Below, in pieces: positions 43,239-52,312 of a stretch of DNA of 64,000 bases. Source of the stretch: Clostridiales bacterium Firm_11 (GTDB taxonomy: Bacteria; Bacillota; Clostridia; Christensenellales; Aristaeellaceae); assembly GCA_001604105.1 (NCBI GenBank), contig LVAQ01000006.1:1-64000 (forward strand), given 5' to 3'. Numbering within the stretch: position 1 is the first letter of the stretch; every line of letters starts with the position of its first letter. Under the pieces are notes generated by a model. The model made no database searches. It was not told where the DNA came from and saw nothing but the letters and a program-made list of their open reading frames with translations. The translations under genes and the position numbers were made by a program.

Positions 43239-44309
43239 TTAATAGATTTGCTTGGGCTTCTCCTGCCCGCATTTTTTAAGCTCATACAGGATTTTGAATG
43301 TAACGGCGTTATCAAAGCGGCGCAAATCCAGCCCGGTAAGGCGCTGCACCTTATCCAGCCGATACACCAGGGTGTTGCGGTGGATATATAGCTGTCTGGA
43401 TGTATCCGACAGGTTCAAATCCTTTCGAAAAAACATTTCGATGGTTTGCAGCATTTCTTCGTTGAACAGCTTCGCGGTTTTTCGATTGAAAAGGAGCGCA
43501 TGATAATGCATGCTTTCCTCACGAGGTACATTCATCAGGAACCGTTCCAACAGAAGATCGCGGAACACATGTATGCTTCCATCCGGCGTGAAAATATGGC
43601 CTACTTCCATTGCGCGCCGTGCTTCCTGGTAGCTTTCCCCCAGCAGCGCTAACGTGGGTTTATTTTCACCGATACCGATCACGGCCGTCTGTACGGCTTC
43701 CTCCATCAGCGTTTCCTGCACGGCCTGCGCAAACTGATAGAGATCCTCAGGCCCGTCAATCCCATTCATATCCTTAATCAGCGCTACCACATGCCGATTC
43801 ATCTCTACAAGCGTATCCGTCTCTGTTAAGGGTATAAGCTCTCCAAGGATGCTATAAGCACTCACTTTTTCAGTATTCTCAATTTGAAAAAGCATGATGG
43901 AGCGATCCATCTCCAGGGGAATCTGGTGCTCGCTCGCACGCGATGCAAGGTCAGAGCCCGACAGTTCCTGCTTTAGCGCACGGCGATAGACATCGCTGTG
44001 ACTGGCGATGGAAAGGCTGCTCTTAAACATGCTCATCAGCATCGCATCTGCAACGATCAACAGGTTCTCCGCTCCAGGTGCATCCGCATTGGTAGCAAGG
44101 ATCATCTGTGGATTCAAATCCAACGCTCGGTATAAAGTCGTTTCTGTCTTGTGGGTAATGCCTGCCGCCATTACCACGCTGGGCAGCGCTTCGTTCTCGC
44201 CGTTTTCCGGCACAAGGCAAATGCCCTGTGCATCCATCAGCCGCACAGGTGTGCTAAGCATCTCAAATATCTTCTCGATCCTCTTCATATATCGTTTCTC
44301 GATATACAT
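43239..44309 (-). CDS. PucR/CdaR-type helix-turn-helix regulator
   Basis: A 356-residue regulator with an N-terminal sensor-like region, a central GGDEF-like CdaR domain (MLFQIENTEKVSAYSILGEL, AVIGIGENKPTLALLGESYQEARRAMEVG) and a C-terminal PucR HTH (NLSDTSRQLYIHRNTLVYRLDKVQRLTGLDLRRFDNAVTF). GAGGAG supports the ATG. Such proteins usually sense small metabolites; here the only operon partner is the protease, an unusual combination. Confidence 0.9.
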   Translation of the reverse strand: MYIEKRYMKRIEKIFEMLSTPVRLMDAQGICLVPENGENEALPSVVMAAGITHKTETTLYRALDLNPQMILATNADAPGAENLLIVADAMLMSMFKSSLSIASHSDVYRRALKQELSGSDLASRASEHQIPLEMDRSIMLFQIENTEKVSAYSILGELIPLTETDTLVEMNRHVVALIKDMNGIDGPEDLYQFAQAVQETLMEEAVQTAVIGIGENKPTLALLGESYQEARRAMEVGHIFTPDGSIHVFRDLLLERFLMNVPREESMHYHALLFNRKTAKLFNEEMLQTIEMFFRKDLNLSDTSRQLYIHRNTLVYRLDKVQRLTGLDLRRFDNAVTFKILYELKKCGQEKPKQIY

Positions 44310-44354
44310 CGGCGTGTCTCCTCTCGGGCATTACCCTATGGATATACCATTGAC

Positions 44355-44383
44355 AGTATATCACAAGTGCGCCTGTGTGAAAA
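44355..44383 (-). promoter_or_regulatory. Promoter of the PucR-protease operon
   Basis: On the minus strand an extended -10 TGATATACT (core 44355-44360) with TTTTCA (44378-44383) 17 nt upstream. Confidence 0.5.
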
Positions 44384-44425
44384 GCACCGCCAGCCTGCTT
44401 GTTTGATTTGTTACCAACGCCGCTG

Positions 44426-45079
44426 TCAGGGCAGATCCAGCGCGTCAAAACGCCTTGCGGAAACGATTGCCGCGCGCCATGTCATCAGCAGGTACAGGCC
44501 GATGCCAAGCCCAAGAAACAACAGCTTGATGCTTAAAAATGACGGATCAGGCGTATCAAGTTGATCTCGAAACAAAGGCAGCGTATGTGTCAATGTTTCA
44601 GCAAGCAGGATGAATACCATCAGTGCGCTGCTGGCTAATAGGAAAGCCCTCCCAACCTTGGCGGGAGCAGAGAAGAACCGGATGAAGAATACCCAGTTAA
44701 AGATACCCAGCATAACTAACGAAAGGCCAAAGAATGCGATGTTTGCGTCCATGCCAACCAAATTACCTTCCGCCAGCATGATCCGGCGCAAAACCGCAAA
44801 TGGGATGGCCAGCAGCATTTGAATCAGCTCAATTTGCACAACAAAGAACATGCGTGCATAAACCATTGAGCGTTTGGTGACGGGCAGCATGAGCGTATAC
44901 GCTAGATCATGATTCTCACGTGCGTTAAGCGACAGGAAGAAAATGCTCAAGCCCGTGTAGAAGAAAATAATGTAGTATGGGTAGTTTGGAATCAGTAGCA
45001 TCGCAGAAAAAGAAAGAAAGATGAGGTTGGTTGGGTGAAGCACAAGGCGCCACTCTTTATATAGCAGTTGTTTCAACAT
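44426..45079 (-). CDS. ABC-2 type transporter permease
   Basis: A 217-residue membrane protein with six predicted helices and little else, beginning MLKQLLYKEWRLVLHPTN as in ABC-2 permeases. GGAG 5 nt upstream supports the ATG at 45079 rather than GTG 6 nt earlier. It is the export channel for the ATPase encoded just upstream. Substrate unknown; a lipid, peptide or drug is typical. Confidence 0.82.
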   Translation of the reverse strand: MLKQLLYKEWRLVLHPTNLIFLSFSAMLLIPNYPYYIIFFYTGLSIFFLSLNARENHDLAYTLMLPVTKRSMVYARMFFVVQIELIQMLLAIPFAVLRRIMLAEGNLVGMDANIAFFGLSLVMLGIFNWVFFIRFFSAPAKVGRAFLLASSALMVFILLAETLTHTLPLFRDQLDTPDPSFLSIKLLFLGLGIGLYLLMTWRAAIVSARRFDALDLP

Positions 45080-45081
45080 AA

Positions 45082-45918
45082 TCACTCCTTCTCCAAATGC
45101 ACCATGATGGTATCAAGATCCGCAGGGCTTCCAGATAAGCCCAGAAACTGCGCATCCGCCTCCAGGGCAATGGCTGTGAAGCCCACCTTGGCAGGCTTAA
45201 GGCCGATTATCTTATCACGGATTTCATTTGTAAGCGCATCATCAGAAAAAGTAAGCGCCCTGTATTTCTGCCGGAAGGATGCCAATTCCTCACTTGCAAG
45301 AATATGTCCATTTCGGATATACGTGATTCGATCAGCACACTTGTCCAGGTCGCTGGTGATATGCGTAGAAAAGAGGATGCTGGTACCTTTTTGAGCGAGC
45401 ATATTGAAAATATCCAACAACTCATCACGGCTTACAGGATCAAGCCCGCTGGTAGGTTCATCCAGAATCAGAAGCTCCGCATGATGGGAGAGCGCCAATG
45501 CCAGGTTATACTTGACCTTCATCCCTGCCGAAAGCTGACTGGGCGTTTTGTTTTCATCAAGCGCGAACAGGTTCATGTACTCCCGGTAAACGGAAGGATC
45601 CCATGAGGGATAAAAGCGTCTTGTTACTTCGGAAATCGCGGAGAGTTTGCTGCGCGGGTAATAGTCGATCCCGCCCGAAACAAAGCCAATGCGCTGCTTG
45701 ATTGCCAATTCATTTGCCACGAAGGGAACGCCGAAGAAATGAACCATGCCGGCATCCGGGTGAACAATGTTAAGCAGCGCTTTGAGTGTTGTGGTTTTAC
45801 CAGCTCCATTGCGGCCAATGAAACCCATGATCTCTCCTGCCTTGACCGAGAAACTCACGCTGTCCAATGTGAAGGTGGGGTATCGTTTTGTAAGACCCTC
45901 AATCGTGAGTATGTGCAT
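45082..45918 (-). CDS. ABC transporter ATP-binding protein (ABC-2 exporter)
   Basis: A 278-residue ATPase with Walker A GRNGAGKTT, signature LSAGMKVKYNLALALS (a variant of LSGGQ, common in YtrB-like exporters), Walker B LLILDEPTSGLD and H-loop ILFSTHITSDLD. GGAGGG upstream fixes the ATG at 45918 (open frame continues 69 nt). It is two nt from the permease gene. Such pairs usually have a GntR regulator; here a TetR gene lies divergently. Confidence 0.9.
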   Translation of the reverse strand: MHILTIEGLTKRYPTFTLDSVSFSVKAGEIMGFIGRNGAGKTTTLKALLNIVHPDAGMVHFFGVPFVANELAIKQRIGFVSGGIDYYPRSKLSAISEVTRRFYPSWDPSVYREYMNLFALDENKTPSQLSAGMKVKYNLALALSHHAELLILDEPTSGLDPVSRDELLDIFNMLAQKGTSILFSTHITSDLDKCADRITYIRNGHILASEELASFRQKYRALTFSDDALTNEIRDKIIGLKPAKVGFTAIALEADAQFLGLSGSPADLDTIMVHLEKE

Positions 45919-45987
45919 AGACGCCCTCCTGTTCTTACTGCTGGCTTGGATGAAGCGCCAGGGTAATGCCGAAGTAAAAACACCCAA

Positions 45988-46034
45988 CGTAACGTAACAC
46001 GTGTTATGTTACGCTGCCATCATCGATCCGTCAA
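45988..46034 (-). promoter_or_regulatory. Promoter of the ABC-2 operon with an overlapping 26-bp palindrome
   Basis: On the minus strand TTGACG (46029-46034), 17-nt spacer, TAACAT (46006-46011). The -10 lies inside a 26-bp palindrome (45988-46013) with half-sites CGTAACGTAACAC and GTGTTATGTTACG, a single mismatched pair. This is the classic layout of a TetR repressor site, and the TetR gene is divergent. Confidence 0.75.
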
Positions 46035-46105
46035 GGTAATGCGTCTGAGATATGCATAACGCAGTGCCAAAGCATCATAATGCGGATTGCCGCACCCATC
46101 CAAAG

Positions 46106-46134
46106 TTGACAAGCACGGCAAGCACTGATAGAAT
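46106..46134 (+). promoter_or_regulatory. Promoter of the TetR gene
   Basis: Perfect TTGACA (46106-46111), 17-nt spacer, TAGAAT (46129-46134), about 45 nt before the ATG. The palindrome lies some 90 bp upstream, so autoregulation is not obvious. Confidence 0.7.
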
Positions 46135-46184
46135 ACACCCACTGAAACAGCAACAAACACTACATGGTTCATCGGGAGGATTCT

Positions 46185-46775
46185 ATGCCGCCAAAGATAC
46201 AGTTCACCAAAGCAGATCTGTTACGAACAGCCTTCGGGATCACGCGTACCTATGGGATCTCCGCTATGAATGCGAGGGCAATCGCCAAGAAACTTGGCTG
46301 TTCAACGCAACCTATTTTTCGTGCTTTTCGCGGCATGGACGAAGTGAAAAACGAAGTAATGCGCATGGCTTTTGATTGGTACGGGCTATACATCACCCGC
46401 GCTACCGCGCACGCGCCAAAGCCATATTTGGCATCGGGCATGGCTTATATCGCCTTTGCCAGAGAGGAAGCGGAGTTATTCAAACTGTTGTTCATGCGCG
46501 ATCGCATCAGCGAAGGCGCCTTGATCGAGCAAAACGATGTCACGCTTGACCATGTGCTACAATTGGTGATGAGCAATACAGGGCTGGATTATGAACGGGC
46601 GCAAGCCTTTCATTACAACCTGTGGATCTTTGCCCATGGCTTGGCATCCATGATTGCCACAAGGTTTCTAACCATGGAACCAGCGCAGGCAGAGCATTTG
46701 CTGCGCGATCAGTACCGCGCCGTACGGGCACTATTTGGGCTGCCGCCCATTACCGAAGATACAGACGCAAAGTGA
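46185..46775 (+). CDS. TetR/AcrR-family regulator
   Basis: A 196-residue regulator with the TetR N-terminal HTH (TKADLLRTAFGITRTYGISAMNARAIAKKLGCSTQPIFRAFRGMDEVKNEVMR) and a C-terminal ligand domain of the WHG/TetR_C type. GGGAGG 5 nt upstream supports the ATG at 46185. It is divergent from the ABC-2 exporter and probably represses it through the palindrome at 45988-46013. Confidence 0.88.
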   Translation: MPPKIQFTKADLLRTAFGITRTYGISAMNARAIAKKLGCSTQPIFRAFRGMDEVKNEVMRMAFDWYGLYITRATAHAPKPYLASGMAYIAFAREEAELFKLLFMRDRISEGALIEQNDVTLDHVLQLVMSNTGLDYERAQAFHYNLWIFAHGLASMIATRFLTMEPAQAEHLLRDQYRAVRALFGLPPITEDTDAK

Positions 46776-46850
46776 TGCAAAGTGAGGGATTACGATTATC
46801 AACAACACGGGCACACGATCAATCGCAAGAAATCATCAGGAAAAAAGCGC

Positions 46851-46879
46851 TTGCATTTTCATCTTCTTTTTGTTATATT
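46851..46879 (+). promoter_or_regulatory. Promoter of tRNA-Ala
   Basis: TTGCAT (46851-46856), 17-nt spacer, TATATT (46874-46879), about 50 nt before the tRNA. Confidence 0.7.
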
Positions 46880-46927
46880 CTATACCGTCAGCTTAACGAT
46901 GGTTATAATTCTGGCAGCATTGGGCAT

Positions 46928-47003
46928 GGGGCATTGGCACAGTTGGTAGCGCGCCTCGTTCGCATCGAGGAGGTCAGCGGTTCGAATCCGCTATGCTCCA
47001 CCA
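46928..47003 (+). tRNA. tRNA-Ala (anticodon CGC)
   Basis: A 76-nt cloverleaf with encoded CCA. The acceptor GGGGCAT pairs with ATGCTCC, the anticodon loop is TTCGCAT (anticodon CGC, reading GCG), and the T arm is AGCGG-TTCGAAT-CCGCT. The D stem has one A-C mismatch. Confidence 0.93.
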
Positions 47004-47004
47004 T

Positions 47005-47046
47005 AAGACCGCTTGAAGCAAAGAAGCTTCAAGCGGTCTTAACTTT
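47005..47046 (+). terminator. Terminator of tRNA-Ala
   Basis: A perfect 15-bp stem AAGACCGCTTGAAGC with its complement over a 6-nt loop, followed by AACTTTTG. It begins 2 nt after the tRNA. Confidence 0.85.
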
Positions 47047-47142
47047 TGTGATTGAATGGAACGCCTACTCTTTGGAAAAATGATCGCCAGTGCATGATGG
47101 ATGAGCCTGCCCTTGTTGGCGCTGCAAATCGGCAAGGCAGTC

Positions 47143-48267
47143 TTACGCAAACACATCTCCGGGGTTATACCCCTCAGGCAGCGCTTCCTCGTGTAGAAAG
47201 GAGAAGCTATCATCTCGAAGGATCGGTAAAAATACTTCATAGGGAATCCGCGAAAATTCACAGGCATAATTGCTGGCGCCGAACCAGCCGCCTTCTTTAC
47301 CGCGAAGGTTTAGATCCCGGGCAAATTTCGTACGGTTTGCGCAATCATGCACAACTGGAGTCCAGTTTTCATCAGCTGCAATTCTCATGAACCCGAGTGT
47401 AAGTGCTCGGCTCCAAATGGGCGAAATGTACCCATGCCTGGAAATGTACATATTTTCTCCGGCGTAATTTCCAATATTGTTTGCGTTGAGATGCAACTCC
47501 GCGCAGTTGATAAAATCTAGGCCAGTGGAGAGAATCTGCTGTTTCTTCTTAAAGAATGCATCATAGAAAGCAGGTGTCATGGGGGTTTCAATGCCAACAT
47601 ATGGTATATATTCCTTTGCGATGCGAATATTCTCGATCACCGTATCAGCACAATCCGTAGCGCCAAGGTTGAAGCGAATTTCATCTAGTCCAGCGCTGCC
47701 TAAAGCTTTAAGCGTTTCACGGGATGCCAGCGTGCCATTGGTGTAAAGGTGCTGGTGAATCTGCGCGTCATGAAAAATCCTGATGATGCCATAGTACTTC
47801 TCGATTTCCATGAACGGCTCCAGATACACGTAAGAAATACCTGTTGGCTTTTGCTGAACCGTCAGTAAAAGCTCGATATCACGCTCGTAAAACTTTGTAC
47901 CGCCGATTTCCCAAAGACCTTCTCCTACGGGTGGGATCGCGTCCAGCTCGCCATAGTTATAACAAAACTTACAATGAAGGTTACATTTGTTGGTTTTTCG
48001 TATAGCACTCAAACCGTTACCAAGTAGGCACGAACGGCATCCCAGCGGAAAACGGCTGGTTTCCCCCACATAGTAGGTTCTGCCTTCCAATGTTTTTAAG
48101 TTGTGGATTGCCGCCATTAGTTCCTCGTCACGGGCATTGATAGCCGCTTCAATTTGGGCAAAGGTAGCCAAAACAATCTCTTGCTGATACGTCATTAACT
48201 CTTCCTCATCCGGCAAGGAGGAAAAGAACGTAAACCATGTTAAGGCATCCTTCTTGGATATATACAT
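47143..48267 (-). CDS. Radical SAM protein of unknown function (PflA-related, COG2108-like)
   Basis: A 374-residue radical SAM protein with the cluster motif CNLHCKFC (Cys95, 99, 102) and an extra upstream pair GCRSC (Cys77, 80) that may bind another cluster or zinc. YVYLEPFMEI and QHLYTNGTLASRETLKAL fit the radical SAM barrel. The family is related to pyruvate-formate-lyase activating enzymes but uncharacterised as far as I know. No target glycyl radical enzyme or peptide precursor is nearby. Confidence 0.8.
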   Translation of the reverse strand: MYISKKDALTWFTFFSSLPDEEELMTYQQEIVLATFAQIEAAINARDEELMAAIHNLKTLEGRTYYVGETSRFPLGCRSCLLGNGLSAIRKTNKCNLHCKFCYNYGELDAIPPVGEGLWEIGGTKFYERDIELLLTVQQKPTGISYVYLEPFMEIEKYYGIIRIFHDAQIHQHLYTNGTLASRETLKALGSAGLDEIRFNLGATDCADTVIENIRIAKEYIPYVGIETPMTPAFYDAFFKKKQQILSTGLDFINCAELHLNANNIGNYAGENMYISRHGYISPIWSRALTLGFMRIAADENWTPVVHDCANRTKFARDLNLRGKEGGWFGASNYACEFSRIPYEVFLPILRDDSFSFLHEEALPEGYNPGDVFA

Positions 48268-48410
48268 AGAACAATCTCCCTATCATCTGGTATGCTGCTT
48301 ACTATGATCCAATACGCCTATGTCTGAGCGCTACGATAGTATAGCCTGATGCGGATGAAATGGCAAGCAGCTGCAATGTCGGGGCTTCTGCTTTCCCCTA
48401 TTCAAAACAG

Positions 48411-48431
48411 AAAAACCGCCCTTGTGGGCGG
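48411..48431 (-). terminator. Terminator of tRNA-Val
   Basis: CCGCCC pairs with GGGCGG over a 4-nt loop, followed on the minus strand by TTTTTCTG. It begins 5 nt after the tRNA end. Confidence 0.85.
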
Positions 48432-48436
48432 CAATT

Positions 48437-48512
48437 TGGTGGTCTGTACTGGACTCGAACCAGTGACCCCATCGATGTGAACGATGTGCTCTACCAACTG
48501 AGCCAACAGACC
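48437..48512 (-). tRNA. tRNA-Val (anticodon CAC)
   Basis: A 76-nt cloverleaf with encoded CCA. Acceptor GGTCTGT pairs with ACAGACC, D stem GCTC/GAGC, anticodon loop TTCACAT (anticodon CAC, reading GTG), T arm ACTGG-TTCGAGT-CCAGT. Confidence 0.95.
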
Positions 48513-48550
48513 AAATGTATATACCATGCGGTATCGCTGGCGACTGATAT

Positions 48551-48579
48551 ATAATATCACGGTTTGAATTGTGCGTCAA
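48551..48579 (-). promoter_or_regulatory. Promoter of tRNA-Val
   Basis: On the minus strand TTGACG (48574-48579), 17-nt spacer, TATTAT (48551-48556), about 40 nt before the tRNA. Confidence 0.75.
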
Positions 48580-48832
48580 TAGGTTTTTTCACACGATCAA
48601 ACGCCTGGTGATGCCCATGCTCGCAATCAAACATGACGAGAAACGCATCCGTTGCGGTTAAAGTCCAAAGAGACGAGAACACCATGTAACCTTTCGCACC
48701 CTGCCGCCATTCAAAGATGTTCTCGACAAACCGAAAACATTGTATTTGTTTGCTTCATGTTATCATTGAGATAAATGTTCAACATACCCTATGACTCATC
48801 AGGTGATTTCCGCTTTACCTATAAAATCCATA

Positions 48833-48861
48833 TTGCTTTTTGCCTGATGATTTAGTATAGT
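48833..48861 (+). promoter_or_regulatory. Promoter of the leucine-rich-repeat protein gene
   Basis: TTGCTT (48833-48838), 17-nt spacer, TATAGT (48856-48861), about 36 nt before the ATG. The remaining 48580-48832 stretch shows nothing. Confidence 0.55.
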
Positions 48862-48897
48862 GATAAAAACCAAAAGGAAATATATGGAGGTCATACC

Positions 48898-51891
48898 ATG
48901 AAGAAAATGGCAATCGTCCTTTTCTTGGTGATTTTCATGCTAACGCCATCTGTAACGATGGCCAAGGGCGCACAAATCGTATCCTTCGATGACCCCGTAC
49001 TGGAAGCTGCCTTACGCAAGGAAGTTGGTATCCCCTCGGGGGACGTGACTACAAAGGATCTCGCCAAGGTTACACAGCTAAGCATAGATCGTGACTATGA
49101 ACAGACTCCCGACCCAACCACGCAAGTGCACAGCCTCGCCGTGCTAACCCATTGTACGAAACTGGACACGCTTCACTTAAACTTTCAAAATATATCCGAT
49201 ATGAAGCCGCTTCAGAATCTAAAAAAACTCAAAGTGCTTGAATTAGGGGGCAACCCAATCACGGATCTTTCGCCCCTGCTAAAACTGACTGCTTTGGAAA
49301 CCCTTACGCTCTATAACTGCCAGGCACAGGATTATTCACCGCTCTCCAAGCTGAAAAAACTCACAATGCTCCTTCTTGACTTCTCGACCATTTCTGATTT
49401 GACACCGCTGGCTAAGCTGAATAAGCTCAAAGTACTCAGCCTCACAGGCACATCCGTTACGGACGTAACGCCCCTGTCCACATTGGCTTCACTGCGCACC
49501 TTGTATCTATCTGGATGCAGCATTACAGACTATACACCCCTAACGAAGATCTATGATAAGCTTGAAGAGGCGGACTTCGACCTGGCAAGCGCAACCGCCA
49601 TGCCAAAAGAGACGGTTGACTTTGATGATCCGGTTTTAGAATACGCGCTGCGCAAAGCGTTGCTCAAGCCTGAAGGGGATGTTTATACAACAGAGCTAGC
49701 CAGTCTTACGGATTTTGGCACATGGTTTGATTATGAACAGGATCCGCCTGAGGGTTCGCGCGTCAGAAGCATCCATGCGCTGCGCCACTGCGTCAATCTG
49801 GAAAGTTTGGATTTGAACTTCAACCAAATTGTCGATATCACCCCATTAGCGGGGCTTACCAAACTTACCATGCTGGGTATAGGCGGCAATATGATTACAG
49901 ATATTACGCCGCTTGCAGCGCTCACGAATCTGGAAATCCTGCGCCTGTTTGATTGTCAGGCGAGTGATTATTCGACGCTTGCGCAGCTGCGAAACCTCAA
50001 GCATCTTGCGCTGGAAAACGCCACTATCACAGACCTCACGCCCCTTGCAAGCCTAACGTCCCTTGAACTCCTTTCGCTTAACGGTACGGCTATTACCGAT
50101 GTATCGCCGCTCGGTGGACTTCCCGCATTACGCGTACTCTACCTTGCCAATTGCAGCATTGATGATTATTCCCCATTGTCGATGATTCTTCCCCAGCTGG
50201 AAGAGATAGACTTTGACCCGCAAAACCCTATCCATGTGATTCATTTTAGTGACTTGATGCTGGAGGGACTGATACGCCAAGCAACCCAAATGCCGACAGG
50301 CGACGTAAACAATCATCAGACCGCGCAGATTACAGAGCTTTCCTTTGAACGGTTTTCGGACAGACCAGCCAACGAGGATGTCTTTGACCTGTCGGTGCTC
50401 AGCGATTGTACCCAGCTTAAGCAATTGACCCTCAACAATATTGCGGCGACCGATTATAGCCCGCTTGCGGCACTAACGCAGTTGGAAGGGCTTACGCTCC
50501 GCAACTGTAAAGCAACCGATTATTCATTTCTTTCAAAGATGGAAAACCTTCGCTGGCTGGATCTGACCGGCGCTACCATCGCTGATATCACGCCGCTTTC
50601 CAACTGTCCGTCGCTGGAGGCATTAACGCTCTGCTTTACGGATGTATCGGATCTAACGCCGCTTGAAAACCTGACAAATCTTTTCGGGCTCAAACTGGAA
50701 GGCTCGCCGATTACGGATTATTCTCCGCTGGCTGCACTGTATCCCAGCCTCAGCAAGCGAGATTTTATCCTGCCGCAACCAGGCGTCGTTCGTTTTACTG
50801 ATGATCTGCTGGAACAAACCGTTCGCGCTGCCATGAACAAACCGAAGGGTGACATTACACCGGAAGAAGCAATGGCGGTTACCTCTCTGGATTTGTCACA
50901 AGGAGAAAACAGCGAGACATCCATCAGCATTCTGCAAGGGCTGGAAGCCTTTACAGGGCTAGTGGAGCTCAACCTGTCCGGCAATAGGCAGGTGGCTGAT
51001 CTCTGGCCGATCTCCGGGCTCACTAAGCTTGAGAAGCTGAATTGCTGGCAGTGTAACATCCTCAGTTTGAAACCAATCAGTCGCCTGATCAATTTGCGGG
51101 AGTTCACCATCGGCTACCATGGCTCTATCAGTACGCTTGACGCATTATCTGCGCTGGAGAATCTGGAAGCGTTGGATGCAAAAGGCGTTGGACTAACCGA
51201 TATCAGCGGGCTGGTAGGGCTTGCAAAGCTGCAGTATGTTGGGCTAAACCATAATGCGATATCGGATTGGTCGCCGCTGACAACATTGCCCAGCCTGAAC
51301 TCGGCAGAGTTAACGGATAACGCGAATCCTGATTACAGCGTACTTGCTGGAATATATCCGCAACTCACCTACAAGGATTTTTCGCTGGACGAACCTGCAC
51401 AAACGGAGAATCCCGCTTCGGGTGATGATCTTGCAACGAGCTGGCACTATGATGCCGCAACCAAAACGCTTACAATTCAAAGTGACGCGGCAATGCAGTC
51501 TTACCAGCCAAATCAGGATGATGCAGAAACCGCCACACAGACAAACGCGCCTTGGGCTATGTACCTTGCGGAGATCGAGCATATCGTCGTCAGCAACAGC
51601 GTAACACAGATCAGTGATTATGCGTTTGCGTATGCTTCTGCACTGCAACGTATCACAATCGGAGAAGGGGTAACACTAATGGGCTGGCGTTGCTTATACC
51701 GTTGTGGTAATTGGATGCAGAAGCACGATCTAGAAATCATAATCAACTGCGCCACCATGCCCACGCTCGGTGATGATATCATGGGGTACACATGGGATAA
51801 TCCGCATGCGTACTTAATGGTACCAACAGAACAGGTTGATCAATGGAGAAAAGTAGCAGGCGGCTATGCGTTGCGTATAGGCGTGCAGTAG
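48898..51891 (+). CDS. Secreted leucine-rich-repeat protein with four tandem modules
   Basis: A 997-residue exported protein with a signal peptide (MKKMAIVLFLVIFMLTP...TMAKG). Four modules of about 185-210 residues begin near residues 28, 240, 448 and 631. Each opens with a cap of the form FDDPVLEAALRK...P.GDV followed by internalin-like 22-residue LRRs (L..L..L.L....ITDLSPL..L). After about residue 845 comes a BspA-like segment (WHYDAATKTLTIQSDAAM; ITIGEGVTLMGWRCLYRCG). No LPxTG, lipobox or C-terminal helix is present, so it is probably released or bound non-covalently. Likely roles are adhesion or binding to host or food polymers; inference. GGAGG precedes the ATG. Confidence 0.9.
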   Translation: MKKMAIVLFLVIFMLTPSVTMAKGAQIVSFDDPVLEAALRKEVGIPSGDVTTKDLAKVTQLSIDRDYEQTPDPTTQVHSLAVLTHCTKLDTLHLNFQNISDMKPLQNLKKLKVLELGGNPITDLSPLLKLTALETLTLYNCQAQDYSPLSKLKKLTMLLLDFSTISDLTPLAKLNKLKVLSLTGTSVTDVTPLSTLASLRTLYLSGCSITDYTPLTKIYDKLEEADFDLASATAMPKETVDFDDPVLEYALRKALLKPEGDVYTTELASLTDFGTWFDYEQDPPEGSRVRSIHALRHCVNLESLDLNFNQIVDITPLAGLTKLTMLGIGGNMITDITPLAALTNLEILRLFDCQASDYSTLAQLRNLKHLALENATITDLTPLASLTSLELLSLNGTAITDVSPLGGLPALRVLYLANCSIDDYSPLSMILPQLEEIDFDPQNPIHVIHFSDLMLEGLIRQATQMPTGDVNNHQTAQITELSFERFSDRPANEDVFDLSVLSDCTQLKQLTLNNIAATDYSPLAALTQLEGLTLRNCKATDYSFLSKMENLRWLDLTGATIADITPLSNCPSLEALTLCFTDVSDLTPLENLTNLFGLKLEGSPITDYSPLAALYPSLSKRDFILPQPGVVRFTDDLLEQTVRAAMNKPKGDITPEEAMAVTSLDLSQGENSETSISILQGLEAFTGLVELNLSGNRQVADLWPISGLTKLEKLNCWQCNILSLKPISRLINLREFTIGYHGSISTLDALSALENLEALDAKGVGLTDISGLVGLAKLQYVGLNHNAISDWSPLTTLPSLNSAELTDNANPDYSVLAGIYPQLTYKDFSLDEPAQTENPASGDDLATSWHYDAATKTLTIQSDAAMQSYQPNQDDAETATQTNAPWAMYLAEIEHIVVSNSVTQISDYAFAYASALQRITIGEGVTLMGWRCLYRCGNWMQKHDLEIIINCATMPTLGDDIMGYTWDNPHAYLMVPTEQVDQWRKVAGGYALRIGVQ

Positions 51892-52105
51892 CAAAGCGTC
51901 CTTGAGCGGATTTCCAACCATCAGGACACTGCTGAATCATCCTATCATGCAAACAATCAATCCTTGCAGGAAGTCAAGCCGTATCACAAGCCGTGGCATC
52001 CATATGCCCACCGCACAAAGGTAATCAGGCGTACGATGCGGCAGCATGATCCCACTCAGAGCGGTTCTGAAGGTTAGTACAAAAGCATTATGGTAGCGGT
52101 AAACG

Positions 52106-52140
52106 GGGAGGACGCACTGTAAGTCGTCCTCCTTTTGTTT
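52106..52140 (+). terminator. Intrinsic terminator downstream of the LRR gene
   Basis: GGAGGACG pairs with CGTCCTCC over a 10-nt loop, followed by TTTTGTTTG. It lies about 215 nt after the LRR stop; the intervening sequence and the rest of the 580-bp gap hold no visible gene. Confidence 0.75.
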
Positions 52141-52312
52141 GAAAAGCACGCTAATTGCTGGATATTGCCTCAATTTGATTCCTTTTTTGCATTTCGGTGA
52201 TGCTGTCCTACAGCGTTTCCATATACCGTTCATTCTGGTAGCGCACCAATGGCTTAACCATTGCTCTGTGGAATGGAGGTCTTCATTAAGCACGGCCATA
52301 TTCGTGGAGACG

